Origin: CAZRIE01 sp964600075
Lineage (GTDB): Bacteria > Bacteroidota > Bacteroidia > Flavobacteriales > Flavobacteriaceae
Assembly: GCA_964600075.1 (NCBI GenBank)
Contig: CAZRIE010000002.1
Location: forward strand, 1-64,000
Length of the DNA stretch: 64,000 nucleotides
Reading direction: 5' to 3'
Of this stretch, positions 28,624-38,500 are shown in pieces. A program made the position numbers and the translations under genes. The notes under the pieces were generated by a model. That model was not told the DNA's origin and made no database searches. It saw only the letters and a list, made by a program, of their open reading frames with translations. Each line of letters opens with the position of its first letter. The stretch's first letter is position 1.

Positions 28624-31056
28624 TTATTCCGTGCGCAAACTTTTTACCGGGTTTACGATTGCTGCTTTGATACTCTGGAAACTTACCGTAACTATAGCCA
28701 CTGCTATGGCCAATAAAGCTGCAACTGCAAATACGCCCCAACCCATTTCTACGCGGTATGAAAAATCTTCTAGCCATTTGTTCATGGCAAACCACCCTAT
28801 CGGTAGCGAAATGAGAATGGCGATGCCCACTAGTTTTAAAAAGTCAATCGTAAGTCGATATGATATTTGACCTACACTTGCACCAAGCACTTTTCTAACT
28901 CCGATTTCCTTGGTTCGCTTTTGGGCATTAAAGGCAGCTAAACCAAATAATCCCAGACAGGCGATAAAAATGGAGAGAATCGTAAATGTGATAAAGATTT
29001 GGCCTAATCGCTGTTCAGCTTCATACGTGTTATTAAAAGATTCATCCAAGAAATAATAATTAAAAGGTTGTCCCGGTGCAATATTGTTCCATGAGGTTTC
29101 AATACTGCTAACAGCACTTGATAAGTCCGCTTCATTTATTTTTACGGCCATTGCGCTAGAAAAATCTCCCAAATAAAGACTTAGGGCACCAATATCTTCT
29201 CGCAGTGATTCAAAATGAAAATTCTTAACAACGCCGATTACTTTGAAAAACACAGGGTTTTCCTCTCCTAAATCACGTGAAAGTCTGACTCCTAATACCT
29301 CCTCTGGCGATAGACCCATAACTTTGACGGCCGACTCGTTCAAAACTATGGACGTTGAATCCGTTGGGAATTGACGATCAAAATCCCTTCCTGCAACGAT
29401 TTCAATGTCTAACGTAGCCATGTAGTCGTGATCCACGGCCCATGTTTGCATATTCAACGCATCTTCTTGGTCTGGTGACCCATCTTTAAAATATGTAGTA
29501 TTAGATCTTGAAGAAGGAGTTGGTAAAAAACTGCTCAGAGATGTGCTTTTTACCTGAGATAGTTGCTGAATTTCCTCTTTAAATGGTTGCACCTGGCTAC
29601 CCAAGGCCGAAACATCGTCAACGACCAACACTTGGTCTTTAACGAAGCCCAAATCTTTGTTTTGAATAAACTGTAATTGTTGAAAAACAACTAAAGTACT
29701 CACGATTAAAAACACAGAAATAGCAAATTGAAATACGACTAGCGAGTTTCTTACATTGCCTCCACCAATACTTGCCATCCCTGATCCCTTAAGAACTTTG
29801 ACCGGCATAAATCTTGACATAAAAAAGGCAGGGTAACTACCTGATAGGAGCCCTAATAATAGTGTTGTGCCAAATAATATAAGCCAGAAAAAGGGATTGC
29901 TAAACGGCAAGGCAATGGACCTGCCAGAAAGCTCATTGAAAAAAGGTAAGGCCACTAGCGCAAGTACGATGGCCAAAAGCAATGAAATAAAGGACATGAG
30001 GCCTGACTCCGTGAGAAACTGTCTTATCAAATCACTTTTGTTAGAACCCAAGGTTTTGCGGACACCAACTTCTTTGGCCCTTTTTAGGGAGTGGGCCGTC
30101 GATAGGTTCATAAAGTTAACACTCGCCAGCAAAATCAGGAAAAGGCCAATGAAAGATAGAATATAGACGTTTTCAATACTGCTATTAGCACTAAGTTCAG
30201 TGTCTCTATTAGAATATAGATGTATATCTGTTAACGGAATCGTGCTATACCTTAAATAGTTTCCTGATGCTTCGAAAGCCTCTTGGGTCATACCAGGGTA
30301 AATAGCTTGCACCCATGGAATCAAATATTTACCAAGCATACCTTGTAAGGGCCCCTGTATATCCTCAATATTAGCGCTAGGTATTAGTTTGATATAGGTA
30401 AAGTAATTATGGCTGCCCCATTCAAGCAGCTGCGCATCTTCGTATCCGGCCATAGCCATAAAAACACTATGTTCCCTGAGAAATGAATTCTTGGGCAGGT
30501 CTTCTATAATGCCGGTTACGGTATAAGTGTCGTTGTTATTCAATATGAGGCTTTGGCCTAAAGCATCTCTTACGCCAAAATGCTTTTCTGCGGCCATTCT
30601 TGTCATAACCAAGGTATTCGGTTCTTTCAACGCGGTTTTTGAATCTCCGGAAAGTAATTCTATACCGAACATTCCAAAAATACTAGGATCGGCAAAAGCA
30701 ACATGAAGCTCTTTGGTGTTAGCCTCGGTGTTACTCTTTCGGATTAGGGCACTACCTTGATCTCGGATCCTCGTGGTGGCCTCTACCTGGGACAAATCTT
30801 TTTGGATCGCTTCGGCCATTGGTGCCGAAACTTCAGCTGATATGCTCGCTTCGCCGCCAAATTTAATATCGGCATTGACTCTATAGATTCTGTCGGCATC
30901 GACAAACATTTTATCAAAACTCAATTCGTCATAGACGTATAAAGAAATGAGTAGACCCCCAGCCATGCCGATGGCAAGCCCAAACGTATTGAGAAAGGTA
31001 AAGAAGGGTTGCTTTTTAAGACTCCTCCAAGCAATTTTTAGATAGTTTTTAAACAT
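28624..31056 (-). CDS. MacB/FtsX-type ABC permease 7
   Basis: 810 aa, start MFKNYLKIAWRSLKKQPFFT. IHLHS class (IPLTDIHLYSNRDTELSAN). Coupling motifs are RAKEVGVRKTLG near 330 and RTKEIGVRKVLG near 714. The linker is NYYFLDESFNNTYEAEQ and the tail is VNPVKSLRTE. The first periplasmic domain has an insertion around QAIYPGMTQEAFEASG not seen in most copies, but permease 8 has a similarly long region there. The spacer to permease 8 is 41 bp, and the spacer to permease 6 upstream is a 30-bp near-copy of the permease 5-6 spacer. Confidence 0.92.
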   Translation of the reverse strand: MFKNYLKIAWRSLKKQPFFTFLNTFGLAIGMAGGLLISLYVYDELSFDKMFVDADRIYRVNADIKFGGEASISAEVSAPMAEAIQKDLSQVEATTRIRDQGSALIRKSNTEANTKELHVAFADPSIFGMFGIELLSGDSKTALKEPNTLVMTRMAAEKHFGVRDALGQSLILNNNDTYTVTGIIEDLPKNSFLREHSVFMAMAGYEDAQLLEWGSHNYFTYIKLIPSANIEDIQGPLQGMLGKYLIPWVQAIYPGMTQEAFEASGNYLRYSTIPLTDIHLYSNRDTELSANSSIENVYILSFIGLFLILLASVNFMNLSTAHSLKRAKEVGVRKTLGSNKSDLIRQFLTESGLMSFISLLLAIVLALVALPFFNELSGRSIALPFSNPFFWLILFGTTLLLGLLSGSYPAFFMSRFMPVKVLKGSGMASIGGGNVRNSLVVFQFAISVFLIVSTLVVFQQLQFIQNKDLGFVKDQVLVVDDVSALGSQVQPFKEEIQQLSQVKSTSLSSFLPTPSSRSNTTYFKDGSPDQEDALNMQTWAVDHDYMATLDIEIVAGRDFDRQFPTDSTSIVLNESAVKVMGLSPEEVLGVRLSRDLGEENPVFFKVIGVVKNFHFESLREDIGALSLYLGDFSSAMAVKINEADLSSAVSSIETSWNNIAPGQPFNYYFLDESFNNTYEAEQRLGQIFITFTILSIFIACLGLFGLAAFNAQKRTKEIGVRKVLGASVGQISYRLTIDFLKLVGIAILISLPIGWFAMNKWLEDFSYRVEMGWGVFAVAALLAIAVAIVTVSFQSIKAAIVNPVKSLRTE

Positions 31057-31086
31057 GATTGATGTTTTTTGATGATGATTTATATT

Positions 31087-33498
31087 TTATTCTGTACGCA
31101 AACTTTTTACGGGGTTAACACTCGCGGCCTTTATGGCCTGAAAACTTACCGTCAAAATTGTAATCACTAATGCTCCAGCTATAGCTAGCCCAAAAATCCA
31201 CCAAGAGATTTCCATTCGGTATTCATAATTCTGTAGCCATCGGCCCATAAAGTGATAGATTATAGGAATAGCGATCAAACAAGAAATCAATACCAACAGC
31301 ACGAAATCTTTAGAAAGCATTTTCCAAAGATTTAGAACAGATGCGCCCAAAACTTTTCGTACTCCGATTTCTTTGGTGCGCTGTTCGGCTACGAACGAGG
31401 CTAGGCCGAAAAGGCCAAGACAACTAATCAGGATAGCCAAGAGGGTAAAGACTCCTGCAAGATTGCCTAGACGTTGTTCCGATTCGAACTTGCGGTCAAA
31501 CTCTTGATCAACGAATTTGTAATCGAATTTAGCAGAAGGTACTACCTTGGCAAATATCGATTCTATTTTAGAAATGGCGGCACTTGCACTTGCCTCTGGT
31601 TTTAGTTTGATTTCGATATAATTCACCCGGTCGTAATCAATAAAAAACAAAGCCTGTTTTACAGGTTCAAAGGGAGACTGCATGACCATATCTTTCGTAA
31701 CCCCGATAATTTTAATACGTTCATTACCGCCTGTTATATATTCCCCGACCGGGTTTTCCAGTCCCATATACTTTTGGGCTGATTCGTTAATGACTACAGC
31801 TGCTGAGTCTGAGGCGAATTCCCTTGAAAAATCTCTTCCTTCTAAAAATTGCCATCCTACAGTTTTTCCGTAATCGTGCGTTATTCGAAGTATTCCAAAA
31901 TCCGGTCGCATTTCTGGATCTTTGCCTGTCCAATTGATGCCGCCACCACCATTATTATATACACCAATCAATGGCGAAGAAGATTGTGTCATTTCTTCAA
32001 CTACACCTGTACTCTTAAGCTCGTCACGTAACAAATCGTATTTACCGGCGTATTCCGGATTGTTCATCTGAACCGACATCAAATTACTTTGGTCATACCC
32101 GATAGGTCTATCTTTGGTAAATTCAATCTGATTAAAAACGATAACCGTACCGACCGCAAGCATTATGGAAACCGCAAATTGGAATACGACCAAAACCTTT
32201 CTTGGCACCGTTGCATAAGGCCCTGCCTTAAAGGTGCCTTTTAAAACTTTGATAGGACTGAAAGAGGAAAGATAAAGTGCAGGGTAGCTACCCGCCAACA
32301 ATCCTGTAAGGAATGTAAAAGATACTATCGCTACCCAGAAAAATGGGTTGCTCCACGGAATACCCATATTTTTTCCCGCAAGCTCATTGAACCAAGGAAG
32401 GGAAAGCAATACCAACAAAAAGGCCAATACCGTTGCAAGACTCGAAATCAATAATGATTCACTCAAAAACTGAATCACCAGCTGTTTCTTTTTAGACCCA
32501 ACGGTCTTTCGAATACCCACTTCTTTAGACCGTTTTTCAGAACGGGCAGTACTCAAGTTCATAAAATTTATACAGGCCAAGAACAGTACAAAGATGCCAA
32601 TGGCGATAAACAGCCACACAAAAGTGATGCGGCCCTTAGTCGGCATACCTTGCTCATCGAATTCGGAATACAAATGCCATTCATCCATCTGATAGGCAAA
32701 AGGATGAATACCTCGTTTTTCATAGCCCTCGATCGAATCAGAGGGGCCGTATTGGAAATATAGATCTCGTAATGCGGCATTAGCAGCTTCGAAGGAAATT
32801 TCGGGTTTTAATTGCACATAGAGCTGAAAAGACCAGTCGTCCCATACCGTTTTAGATCGTGCAAATCGTTCGGGTTCATTGGCTTCTGTCAAATTCCAAT
32901 TTGCAAAGAATTTTACGTTCTCAAAGCTGTTGTTTTTTGGCAAATCCTCATAAACCCCTTTTACGACCGCGTCCATCTCATTATTGATTTTTATGGATTT
33001 TCCGATGGGGTCTTGTTTACCGAAAACTGCAAATGCTGCCGATTCGGATACAACCACTGAATTCAAATCTTCTAGGCTTGAATGAGAACCTCTTATCATG
33101 TTTAGCGAAAGCATATCTAATGCCCCACTTTCGATAAACTGCCCGGTTTGGGTATAATTTTCTCCTGCGTTGGTAAGCACATAATCCCCGATCCAAGTCC
33201 CCCTTAAAACGTGTTCAAAATAGTCTTGATGATTATCTTTGATTACGGTACCCATGATGTACATCGTGGAGGGGAATGAGCCAATCTCACCAGTATCCAA
33301 ATTCTTGCTTCGATTATAGACCTGGGCAATCTTATCATGGTTTTCATGGTATTTGTTGAACGTAAATTCGTCCAATACCCATAAGCCTATCATGATGACT
33401 ACCGCCATTCCAAGGGCAAGTCCACCAATGTTGATAGCCGAATAGGCTTTATTCCGTTTTAGGTTTCGCCAAGCGATTTTTAGATAGTTTTTGAACAT
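31087..33498 (-). CDS. MacB/FtsX-type ABC permease 6
   Basis: 803 aa, start MFKNYLKIAWRNLKRNKAYS. It is a member of the VGGRI class with a modified segment (WHLYSEFDEQGMPTKGRIT). Coupling motifs are RSKEVGIRKTVG near 320 and RTKEIGVRKVLG near 707. The linker is DYKFVDQEFDRKFESEQ and the tail is VNPVKSLRTE. It is the sister copy of permease 11: both have SAINIGGLALGMAV in TM1 and DKIAQVYN / DRIAQVYQ just after it. Both flanking spacers are 30 bp and nearly identical to each other. Confidence 0.92.
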   Translation of the reverse strand: MFKNYLKIAWRNLKRNKAYSAINIGGLALGMAVVIMIGLWVLDEFTFNKYHENHDKIAQVYNRSKNLDTGEIGSFPSTMYIMGTVIKDNHQDYFEHVLRGTWIGDYVLTNAGENYTQTGQFIESGALDMLSLNMIRGSHSSLEDLNSVVVSESAAFAVFGKQDPIGKSIKINNEMDAVVKGVYEDLPKNNSFENVKFFANWNLTEANEPERFARSKTVWDDWSFQLYVQLKPEISFEAANAALRDLYFQYGPSDSIEGYEKRGIHPFAYQMDEWHLYSEFDEQGMPTKGRITFVWLFIAIGIFVLFLACINFMNLSTARSEKRSKEVGIRKTVGSKKKQLVIQFLSESLLISSLATVLAFLLVLLSLPWFNELAGKNMGIPWSNPFFWVAIVSFTFLTGLLAGSYPALYLSSFSPIKVLKGTFKAGPYATVPRKVLVVFQFAVSIMLAVGTVIVFNQIEFTKDRPIGYDQSNLMSVQMNNPEYAGKYDLLRDELKSTGVVEEMTQSSSPLIGVYNNGGGGINWTGKDPEMRPDFGILRITHDYGKTVGWQFLEGRDFSREFASDSAAVVINESAQKYMGLENPVGEYITGGNERIKIIGVTKDMVMQSPFEPVKQALFFIDYDRVNYIEIKLKPEASASAAISKIESIFAKVVPSAKFDYKFVDQEFDRKFESEQRLGNLAGVFTLLAILISCLGLFGLASFVAEQRTKEIGVRKVLGASVLNLWKMLSKDFVLLVLISCLIAIPIIYHFMGRWLQNYEYRMEISWWIFGLAIAGALVITILTVSFQAIKAASVNPVKSLRTE

Positions 33499-33528
33499 GA
33501 TTGATGTTTTTTGATGATGATGTGTATT

Positions 33529-35925
33529 TTATTCTGTACGCAAACTTTTTACGGGGTTAACACTCGCTGCCTTGATGGCCTGAAAACTTACGGTAATCAA
33601 GGCGATTATTACGGTAATACCTCCAGACGTTAAAAACATCCACCACTTAATTTCTATGCGGTAGGCAAAATCCTGTAACCATCTATCCATGGCAAACCAA
33701 GCAATGGGAAAAGCTATTAGGGCCGCGATGGCCACCAACTTACCAAAATCTTTACTCAGCATTACCGTAACCGAGGTTATGGAAGCTCCAAGCACTTTTC
33801 TTACCCCTATTTCCTTTTTACGCTGTGCAGCAATAAAGATTACGAGGCCCAACAGACCAAGGCATGAAATGATAAAAGCCAAAACTGTAAAGATCAGCGA
33901 TAGTTTCTTCTGTTTTTGTTCGGCCACATATTGCCGGTTAAAATTCTCATCGAGAAAATGGAAGTCCGCTTTATTATCAGGATCGAATTTTTTGTACGTG
34001 TTTTTTATAAACGCGATACCGGCCACAGCTTGGCCTTTTGCGATTTTCACATATAGATTGTCCCGTTCCCCTTCGTTCGGGGGCATCAGTAGCACCATAG
34101 GTTCGATTTTATGTTGGAGTGAAGTGGAATGAAAATCTTTGACAACACCTATAACCTTTCGGTTGACCGTGCTATCATTAGCTGTCTTATACTGGATTCT
34201 TTTCCCGATAGCATCGGTAAAGCCCAACGATCTCATCAACGTTTGGTTAATGATTACGGCACCCTCCTTGTCCGTTGGCATATCACTTGAGAAATTCCTT
34301 CCTTGAAACAACTGCATACCATTGGTTCGCAGGAAATCTTCATCTACATAGATATTGTTCGCGAGATGGGCTGTGGATTGCATTGCTCCATTTTTTTCAA
34401 AATAGAAACCATTTTTACCGAGATAGTTGGTGCCAATGGGGTTTCCTGCCGTGGCGGCATCTTCGATCAGTGGGCTTTGTAAAAGTGCCTGTTTCAAGGC
34501 CGGTATCTTGTTGCGCACTTCCATATTATCGATATGGGATATCAGTATTTGCTCTTTCTGAAAGCCAAGGTCTTTCTGTGACACAAACTGCATTTGCCTG
34601 TATATAATATAGGATCCGCTTATCAAGCAGACCGTTATTACAAATTGTACTACCACCAGCGATTTACGGAAGACTACGCTGCTTTGCATATTGCCAAGCT
34701 GACCTTTAAGTGACGGAATCATTTTGAACCGTGACAAAACCAATGCGGGATAACTACCGCTAAGTATTCCCGTCAGGAGCGTAAAAATGAAAATCGATCC
34801 GACGGTATTTACGATTCCAAAACGCCAAAGGCCCAAGTCTTTGTCTGCGAGTTCATTAAAAAACGGAAGTGTCAATTGAACCAAGAAACAGGCAATCAGG
34901 GCAGCGATAAACGTCACGAGCAGTGCTTCGGATATAAACAAGCCTATCAGCTGTTTTCTTCCAGAGCCGACAACTTTTCGTATCCCGATTTCCTTCACTC
35001 GCATGGTCGATCGCGCCGTGGAAAGATTCATGTAATTGATTACCGCAATCAACAACACGAGCAGGCCGATCACAATAAATAGGTATACACGACCGACGCT
35101 TCCGTTGCTGCTCAGTTCATAATCCAGATCGGAATGCAAGTGAATTGAGGTTAGCGGCTGTAGTTCCATTCGGAAATCTGTAAAATCATTCTGTTGGGCA
35201 AGATTTTTTTCAAGAGGAACCAGTTTATTTTCGAGGGATTTCAGGTCGGCCCTTTTCTTTAACAGGATGTATGTATAGAGAAATACATCGTCCCAATTTT
35301 CACTTTTTAGATCGTCTTTTTCAAATGACCGGATTCCACTGAACTGCAGGTGCGAATTTTGCGGCATATCCTGTATAACACCGGTTACCTTGATCGGATA
35401 TTTTCCACTACCCATTTCGATAGTCTTGTTGATGGCTTGGGAAGCATCCCCAAAAATCTTAAGGGCAAGGCTTTCGGCAATAACAATCGATCCTGGCTGG
35501 GCCAAAGAGTTATCCGAATTACCATATAAAAAGGGATGGTCAAATAGCTTAAAGAAAGAACTTTCCGCGTAACATATATCATCCTGCTTTATCGTTTTAT
35601 TCTCGTAGTGTATTAAATCACCGGCCTCGACACCAATCCTTACCGCATCTTTAACTTCGGGAAAATCATTTTTAAAAGTCGTTGCGTAGGGTGGGGATGT
35701 AAGTGCAATGTCCATGTTTCCACCCTCCCAATTCGCGTGTTGAGCGACTCTGTAGATACGCTCTGCGTTAGAAAATGATCTGTCATAGCTGAATTCATCG
35801 GCAACATATAGCGCAATCATCCAAAAAGCCGCAAGCCCGATGGCAATGCCGCTGATATTCAGAAAGCTGTAGCCCTTGTTGCGTTTTATATTCCGCCAAG
35901 CGATTTTTAGATAGTTTTTGAACAT
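33529..35925 (-). CDS. MacB/FtsX-type ABC permease 5
   Basis: 798 aa, start MFKNYLKIAWRNIKRNKGYS. IHLHS class (PLTSIHLHSDLDYELSSNG). Coupling motifs are RVKEIGIRKVVG at residues 309-320 and RKKEIGVRKVLG near 702. The linker is FHFLDENFNRQYVAEQK and the tail is VNPVKSLRTE. TM1 is about 22-44, with three further hydrophobic segments at about 280-400. Nucleotide identity with permease 6 is very high only at the two gene ends, while the periplasmic domains belong to different classes. This pattern fits recombination at conserved ends. Confidence 0.92.
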   Translation of the reverse strand: MFKNYLKIAWRNIKRNKGYSFLNISGIAIGLAAFWMIALYVADEFSYDRSFSNAERIYRVAQHANWEGGNMDIALTSPPYATTFKNDFPEVKDAVRIGVEAGDLIHYENKTIKQDDICYAESSFFKLFDHPFLYGNSDNSLAQPGSIVIAESLALKIFGDASQAINKTIEMGSGKYPIKVTGVIQDMPQNSHLQFSGIRSFEKDDLKSENWDDVFLYTYILLKKRADLKSLENKLVPLEKNLAQQNDFTDFRMELQPLTSIHLHSDLDYELSSNGSVGRVYLFIVIGLLVLLIAVINYMNLSTARSTMRVKEIGIRKVVGSGRKQLIGLFISEALLVTFIAALIACFLVQLTLPFFNELADKDLGLWRFGIVNTVGSIFIFTLLTGILSGSYPALVLSRFKMIPSLKGQLGNMQSSVVFRKSLVVVQFVITVCLISGSYIIYRQMQFVSQKDLGFQKEQILISHIDNMEVRNKIPALKQALLQSPLIEDAATAGNPIGTNYLGKNGFYFEKNGAMQSTAHLANNIYVDEDFLRTNGMQLFQGRNFSSDMPTDKEGAVIINQTLMRSLGFTDAIGKRIQYKTANDSTVNRKVIGVVKDFHSTSLQHKIEPMVLLMPPNEGERDNLYVKIAKGQAVAGIAFIKNTYKKFDPDNKADFHFLDENFNRQYVAEQKQKKLSLIFTVLAFIISCLGLLGLVIFIAAQRKKEIGVRKVLGASITSVTVMLSKDFGKLVAIAALIAFPIAWFAMDRWLQDFAYRIEIKWWMFLTSGGITVIIALITVSFQAIKAASVNPVKSLRTE

Positions 35926-36017
35926 AGTTCTCGTTTTTTTTTGCTGAATTCATTTCAGCATCTATGCAACTTTTCGTTTTTACACCTCCCTCAATCCCTC
36001 CTTATTAGAAGGGGAGA

Positions 36018-38369
36018 TTATTCAGTACGCAAACTTTTTATAGGGTTGGCCACCGCGGCCTTAATTGCCTGAAAACTTACTGTTAATAAGGCTATGCAAA
36101 TTGCCACCAGCCCAGCGATGACAAAAACCCACAAGTTGATTTCAATGTGATAGGCAAAACCTTCTAACCAGTTTTGCATCGCCCACCAAGCAAGGGGGCC
36201 GGCTATAAATAGTGCGAAAATTACCAAACGCATAAAGTCTTTCGATAATAATTGTACAATGCCTGTAACACTTGATCCCAGAACCTTGCGTACACCAATT
36301 TCCTTTCGTCGTTTTTCTGCAGTATATGCCGCTAGACCGAATAATCCTAAACAGGAAATTATGATAGCGAGCAGGGCAAAAATTCGAGATAGATTGCTTA
36401 GTAGTTTTTCACTTCTGAATTTTGAGTCAAAAGCATCATCAACAAATTCATAATCGAACGGAAAGGCCGGATTATGTTGTTTTAATACACTTTCCATGGC
36501 TGCTAGCGAAGATGCCATTGTCACGCCGATCTTTGCTTTTACATACATATAATTGGCCCAATCAGGATTATTAAAATACATTACCGGACCACTTGCATTA
36601 TACATATCGCCATACAGGTAATCTTTTACAACACCGATGACCGTACGTGGTTCTCCACGTGTGATTATTTTGCCTAAAGGACTTCCCGAACCCATCAAAC
36701 GGGCGAACGATTGTGAAATCAATATGTTCGAACTATCTTTCGAGACATCCTCACTAAAGCCCCTGCCTTCAACAATTTGCATGCCTGCGGTTTCAAAAAA
36801 ATTGGAAGTAATGTGTCGAAATGAAATCAATACATCTTCGGTGTCAGTTCCGCCCGGCCACTGAAAGCCAGAGCCGTCGTTGCCACTAGAAAGTATATCG
36901 GCGTTGTTAAGCGCCACGTTTTCAATCCTGCCTGTGGCAATCATGTCTTTTTTGATGGGGTTGAAATTTTTAACTACATCCCCATTAACCGGTAGTTTGA
37001 CCAGGTTCTCTTTTTCATATCCCAAATCACGGCCTTTTACATGTCGTATTTGCTGATAAACAATGATTGTACTAATGATAAATATGATGGAAACGGTAAA
37101 TTGAGTTACTACTAGTCCTTTTCGGATTAACGTGGCGTTGCTTTCTTTTGTTTTTACTCCTTTTATCACTTCCGCCGGTTTGAAAGACGATAGATAAAAT
37201 GCAGGATACCAGCCAGCAAGAAGACCACAAATCAAGGTAATGCCGATGATAGAAGGTGTATGGACAGCGTCAAAAAGGTGGAATGACAATTGTTTTCCGA
37301 CCATTACATTGAATTGAGGAAGCAATAACATCAATAAAATAACACTAAATATTGCTGCGATCGTAGCGGTAATCATGGCCTCTGACATAAACTGTGTCAC
37401 CAACCTTTTTTTGCCGGAACCCAGTACTTTTCGAACACCCACTTCTTTTGCCCTTTTTTCACTTTGCGCCGTAGACAGGTTCATGAAGTTGATGCAGGCG
37501 ATCAATAGGATAATCAGTGCTATAAGCATGAACATGCGTACATACTCTATTTGACCACCTACGATTTTGCCTCCCTCAAAATGCGATCTTAAATACCAAT
37601 CTTTCATGGAATGTAGAAACGCATATGTATATGGATTTTCCTTTATTGACGGCAGTATTTTTTTGACCTTTTCGTTCACCGTTTTAAAATCAGCCCCTGG
37701 TGCCAATTCGACAAAAGTGTCGGTAAAGTTGCTGTTATAGTCCTGCATCCACTCCACACCCGCGGAATAGCGTTCAAAGGGAGCTAGCCACTCGAAACCA
37801 AAGCTCACGTTTTTCGGTAGGTCCTTTACAACACCAGTGATAACGTAATTATCTTTATTGTCGACCCGCAGCACTTTATTCATAACTTGGACATTCTCAC
37901 CGAATAAACTTGAAGCCGTTTTCTGGGTCAGTACAATGGCATCCGGTCTGTTAAATGCAGTATTTTTATTTCCTTCTAAAAACTTAAGACTGAATATCTC
38001 AAACAAATCGGCATTGGCATATCTTCCTTGTCTATTGATTGCGTTTTCACCTTGGGTAAAAAGCAAAGCTTGGGGTGATGTTGCAGAGGCTCTAACGATT
38101 TCAGGTATTTCCTTTTTTAAATCCTTGGCCAACAACATCGGTGTAGAATAGTAGGTACCCCATTCTCCTTCATACTGCTGATTGGTGGGCACGTAATACA
38201 CCAAGTCTTGTTTTTGGGAAAAATTATCAAAACTCATTTCATCTTCCACCCAAAGAAGTATTAGGCTTGTACAGGTAATGCCTATGGCTAGGCCGAAAAT
38301 ATTAAGAGCACTGTACCCTTTGTTCTTCCAGAGATTTCGCCAAGCGATTTTTAAGTAATTTTTGAACAT
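36018..38369 (-). CDS. MacB/FtsX-type ABC permease 4
   Basis: 783 aa, start MFKNYLKIAWRNLWKNKGYS. VGGRI class (WYLRSHFEGGKIVGGQIEY). Coupling motifs are RAKEVGVRKVLG near 305 and RRKEIGVRKVLG near 687. The linker is DYEFVDDAFDSKFRSEK and the tail is ANPIKSLRTE. It is the closest paralogue of permease 3, with long identical stretches in both membrane and periplasmic parts (for example YYVPTNQQYEGEW and IKDYLYGDMY). This is probably the most recent whole-gene duplication in the array. A 92-bp spacer separates it from permease 5. Confidence 0.93.
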   Translation of the reverse strand: MFKNYLKIAWRNLWKNKGYSALNIFGLAIGITCTSLILLWVEDEMSFDNFSQKQDLVYYVPTNQQYEGEWGTYYSTPMLLAKDLKKEIPEIVRASATSPQALLFTQGENAINRQGRYANADLFEIFSLKFLEGNKNTAFNRPDAIVLTQKTASSLFGENVQVMNKVLRVDNKDNYVITGVVKDLPKNVSFGFEWLAPFERYSAGVEWMQDYNSNFTDTFVELAPGADFKTVNEKVKKILPSIKENPYTYAFLHSMKDWYLRSHFEGGKIVGGQIEYVRMFMLIALIILLIACINFMNLSTAQSEKRAKEVGVRKVLGSGKKRLVTQFMSEAMITATIAAIFSVILLMLLLPQFNVMVGKQLSFHLFDAVHTPSIIGITLICGLLAGWYPAFYLSSFKPAEVIKGVKTKESNATLIRKGLVVTQFTVSIIFIISTIIVYQQIRHVKGRDLGYEKENLVKLPVNGDVVKNFNPIKKDMIATGRIENVALNNADILSSGNDGSGFQWPGGTDTEDVLISFRHITSNFFETAGMQIVEGRGFSEDVSKDSSNILISQSFARLMGSGSPLGKIITRGEPRTVIGVVKDYLYGDMYNASGPVMYFNNPDWANYMYVKAKIGVTMASSLAAMESVLKQHNPAFPFDYEFVDDAFDSKFRSEKLLSNLSRIFALLAIIISCLGLFGLAAYTAEKRRKEIGVRKVLGSSVTGIVQLLSKDFMRLVIFALFIAGPLAWWAMQNWLEGFAYHIEINLWVFVIAGLVAICIALLTVSFQAIKAAVANPIKSLRTE

Positions 38370-38500
38370 AGTTTTCGTTTTTGTCCTCTCCCTAGCCCCC
38401 TCCGAAAGGAGGGGAATGGTATCGGGATTAACTCAACATAAATATTTTTCATTCAACCGAATTCAAATCCTCCCCTATTGTGGGAGTTAAACTGGGACTT
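38370..38500 (-). repeat. Array spacer repeat, copy 3 (permease 3-4)
   Basis: 131 bp with the shared layout: TTTTCGTTTTTGTCCTC next to the start of permease 4, hairpin CCCCTCCGAAAGGAGGGG, GAATGGTATCGGGATTA, an AT-rich core with TTTTTCATTCAACCGAATT and AAATCCTCCCC, and a trailing GGACTTTCACTCCG at the end of permease 3. It is nearly identical in many segments to the permease 2-3 spacer. Confidence 0.7.

Noticed and set aside
26183..28795. Longer 870-residue form of permease 8 starting at 28795
   Set aside because: The additional 71 residues overlap the 3' end of permease 7 in a different frame and show no family similarity; the standard start is at 28582.
33689..34132. 147-codon plus-strand open frame
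   Set aside because: It is antisense to permease 5 and is explained by the coding constraints of that gene.
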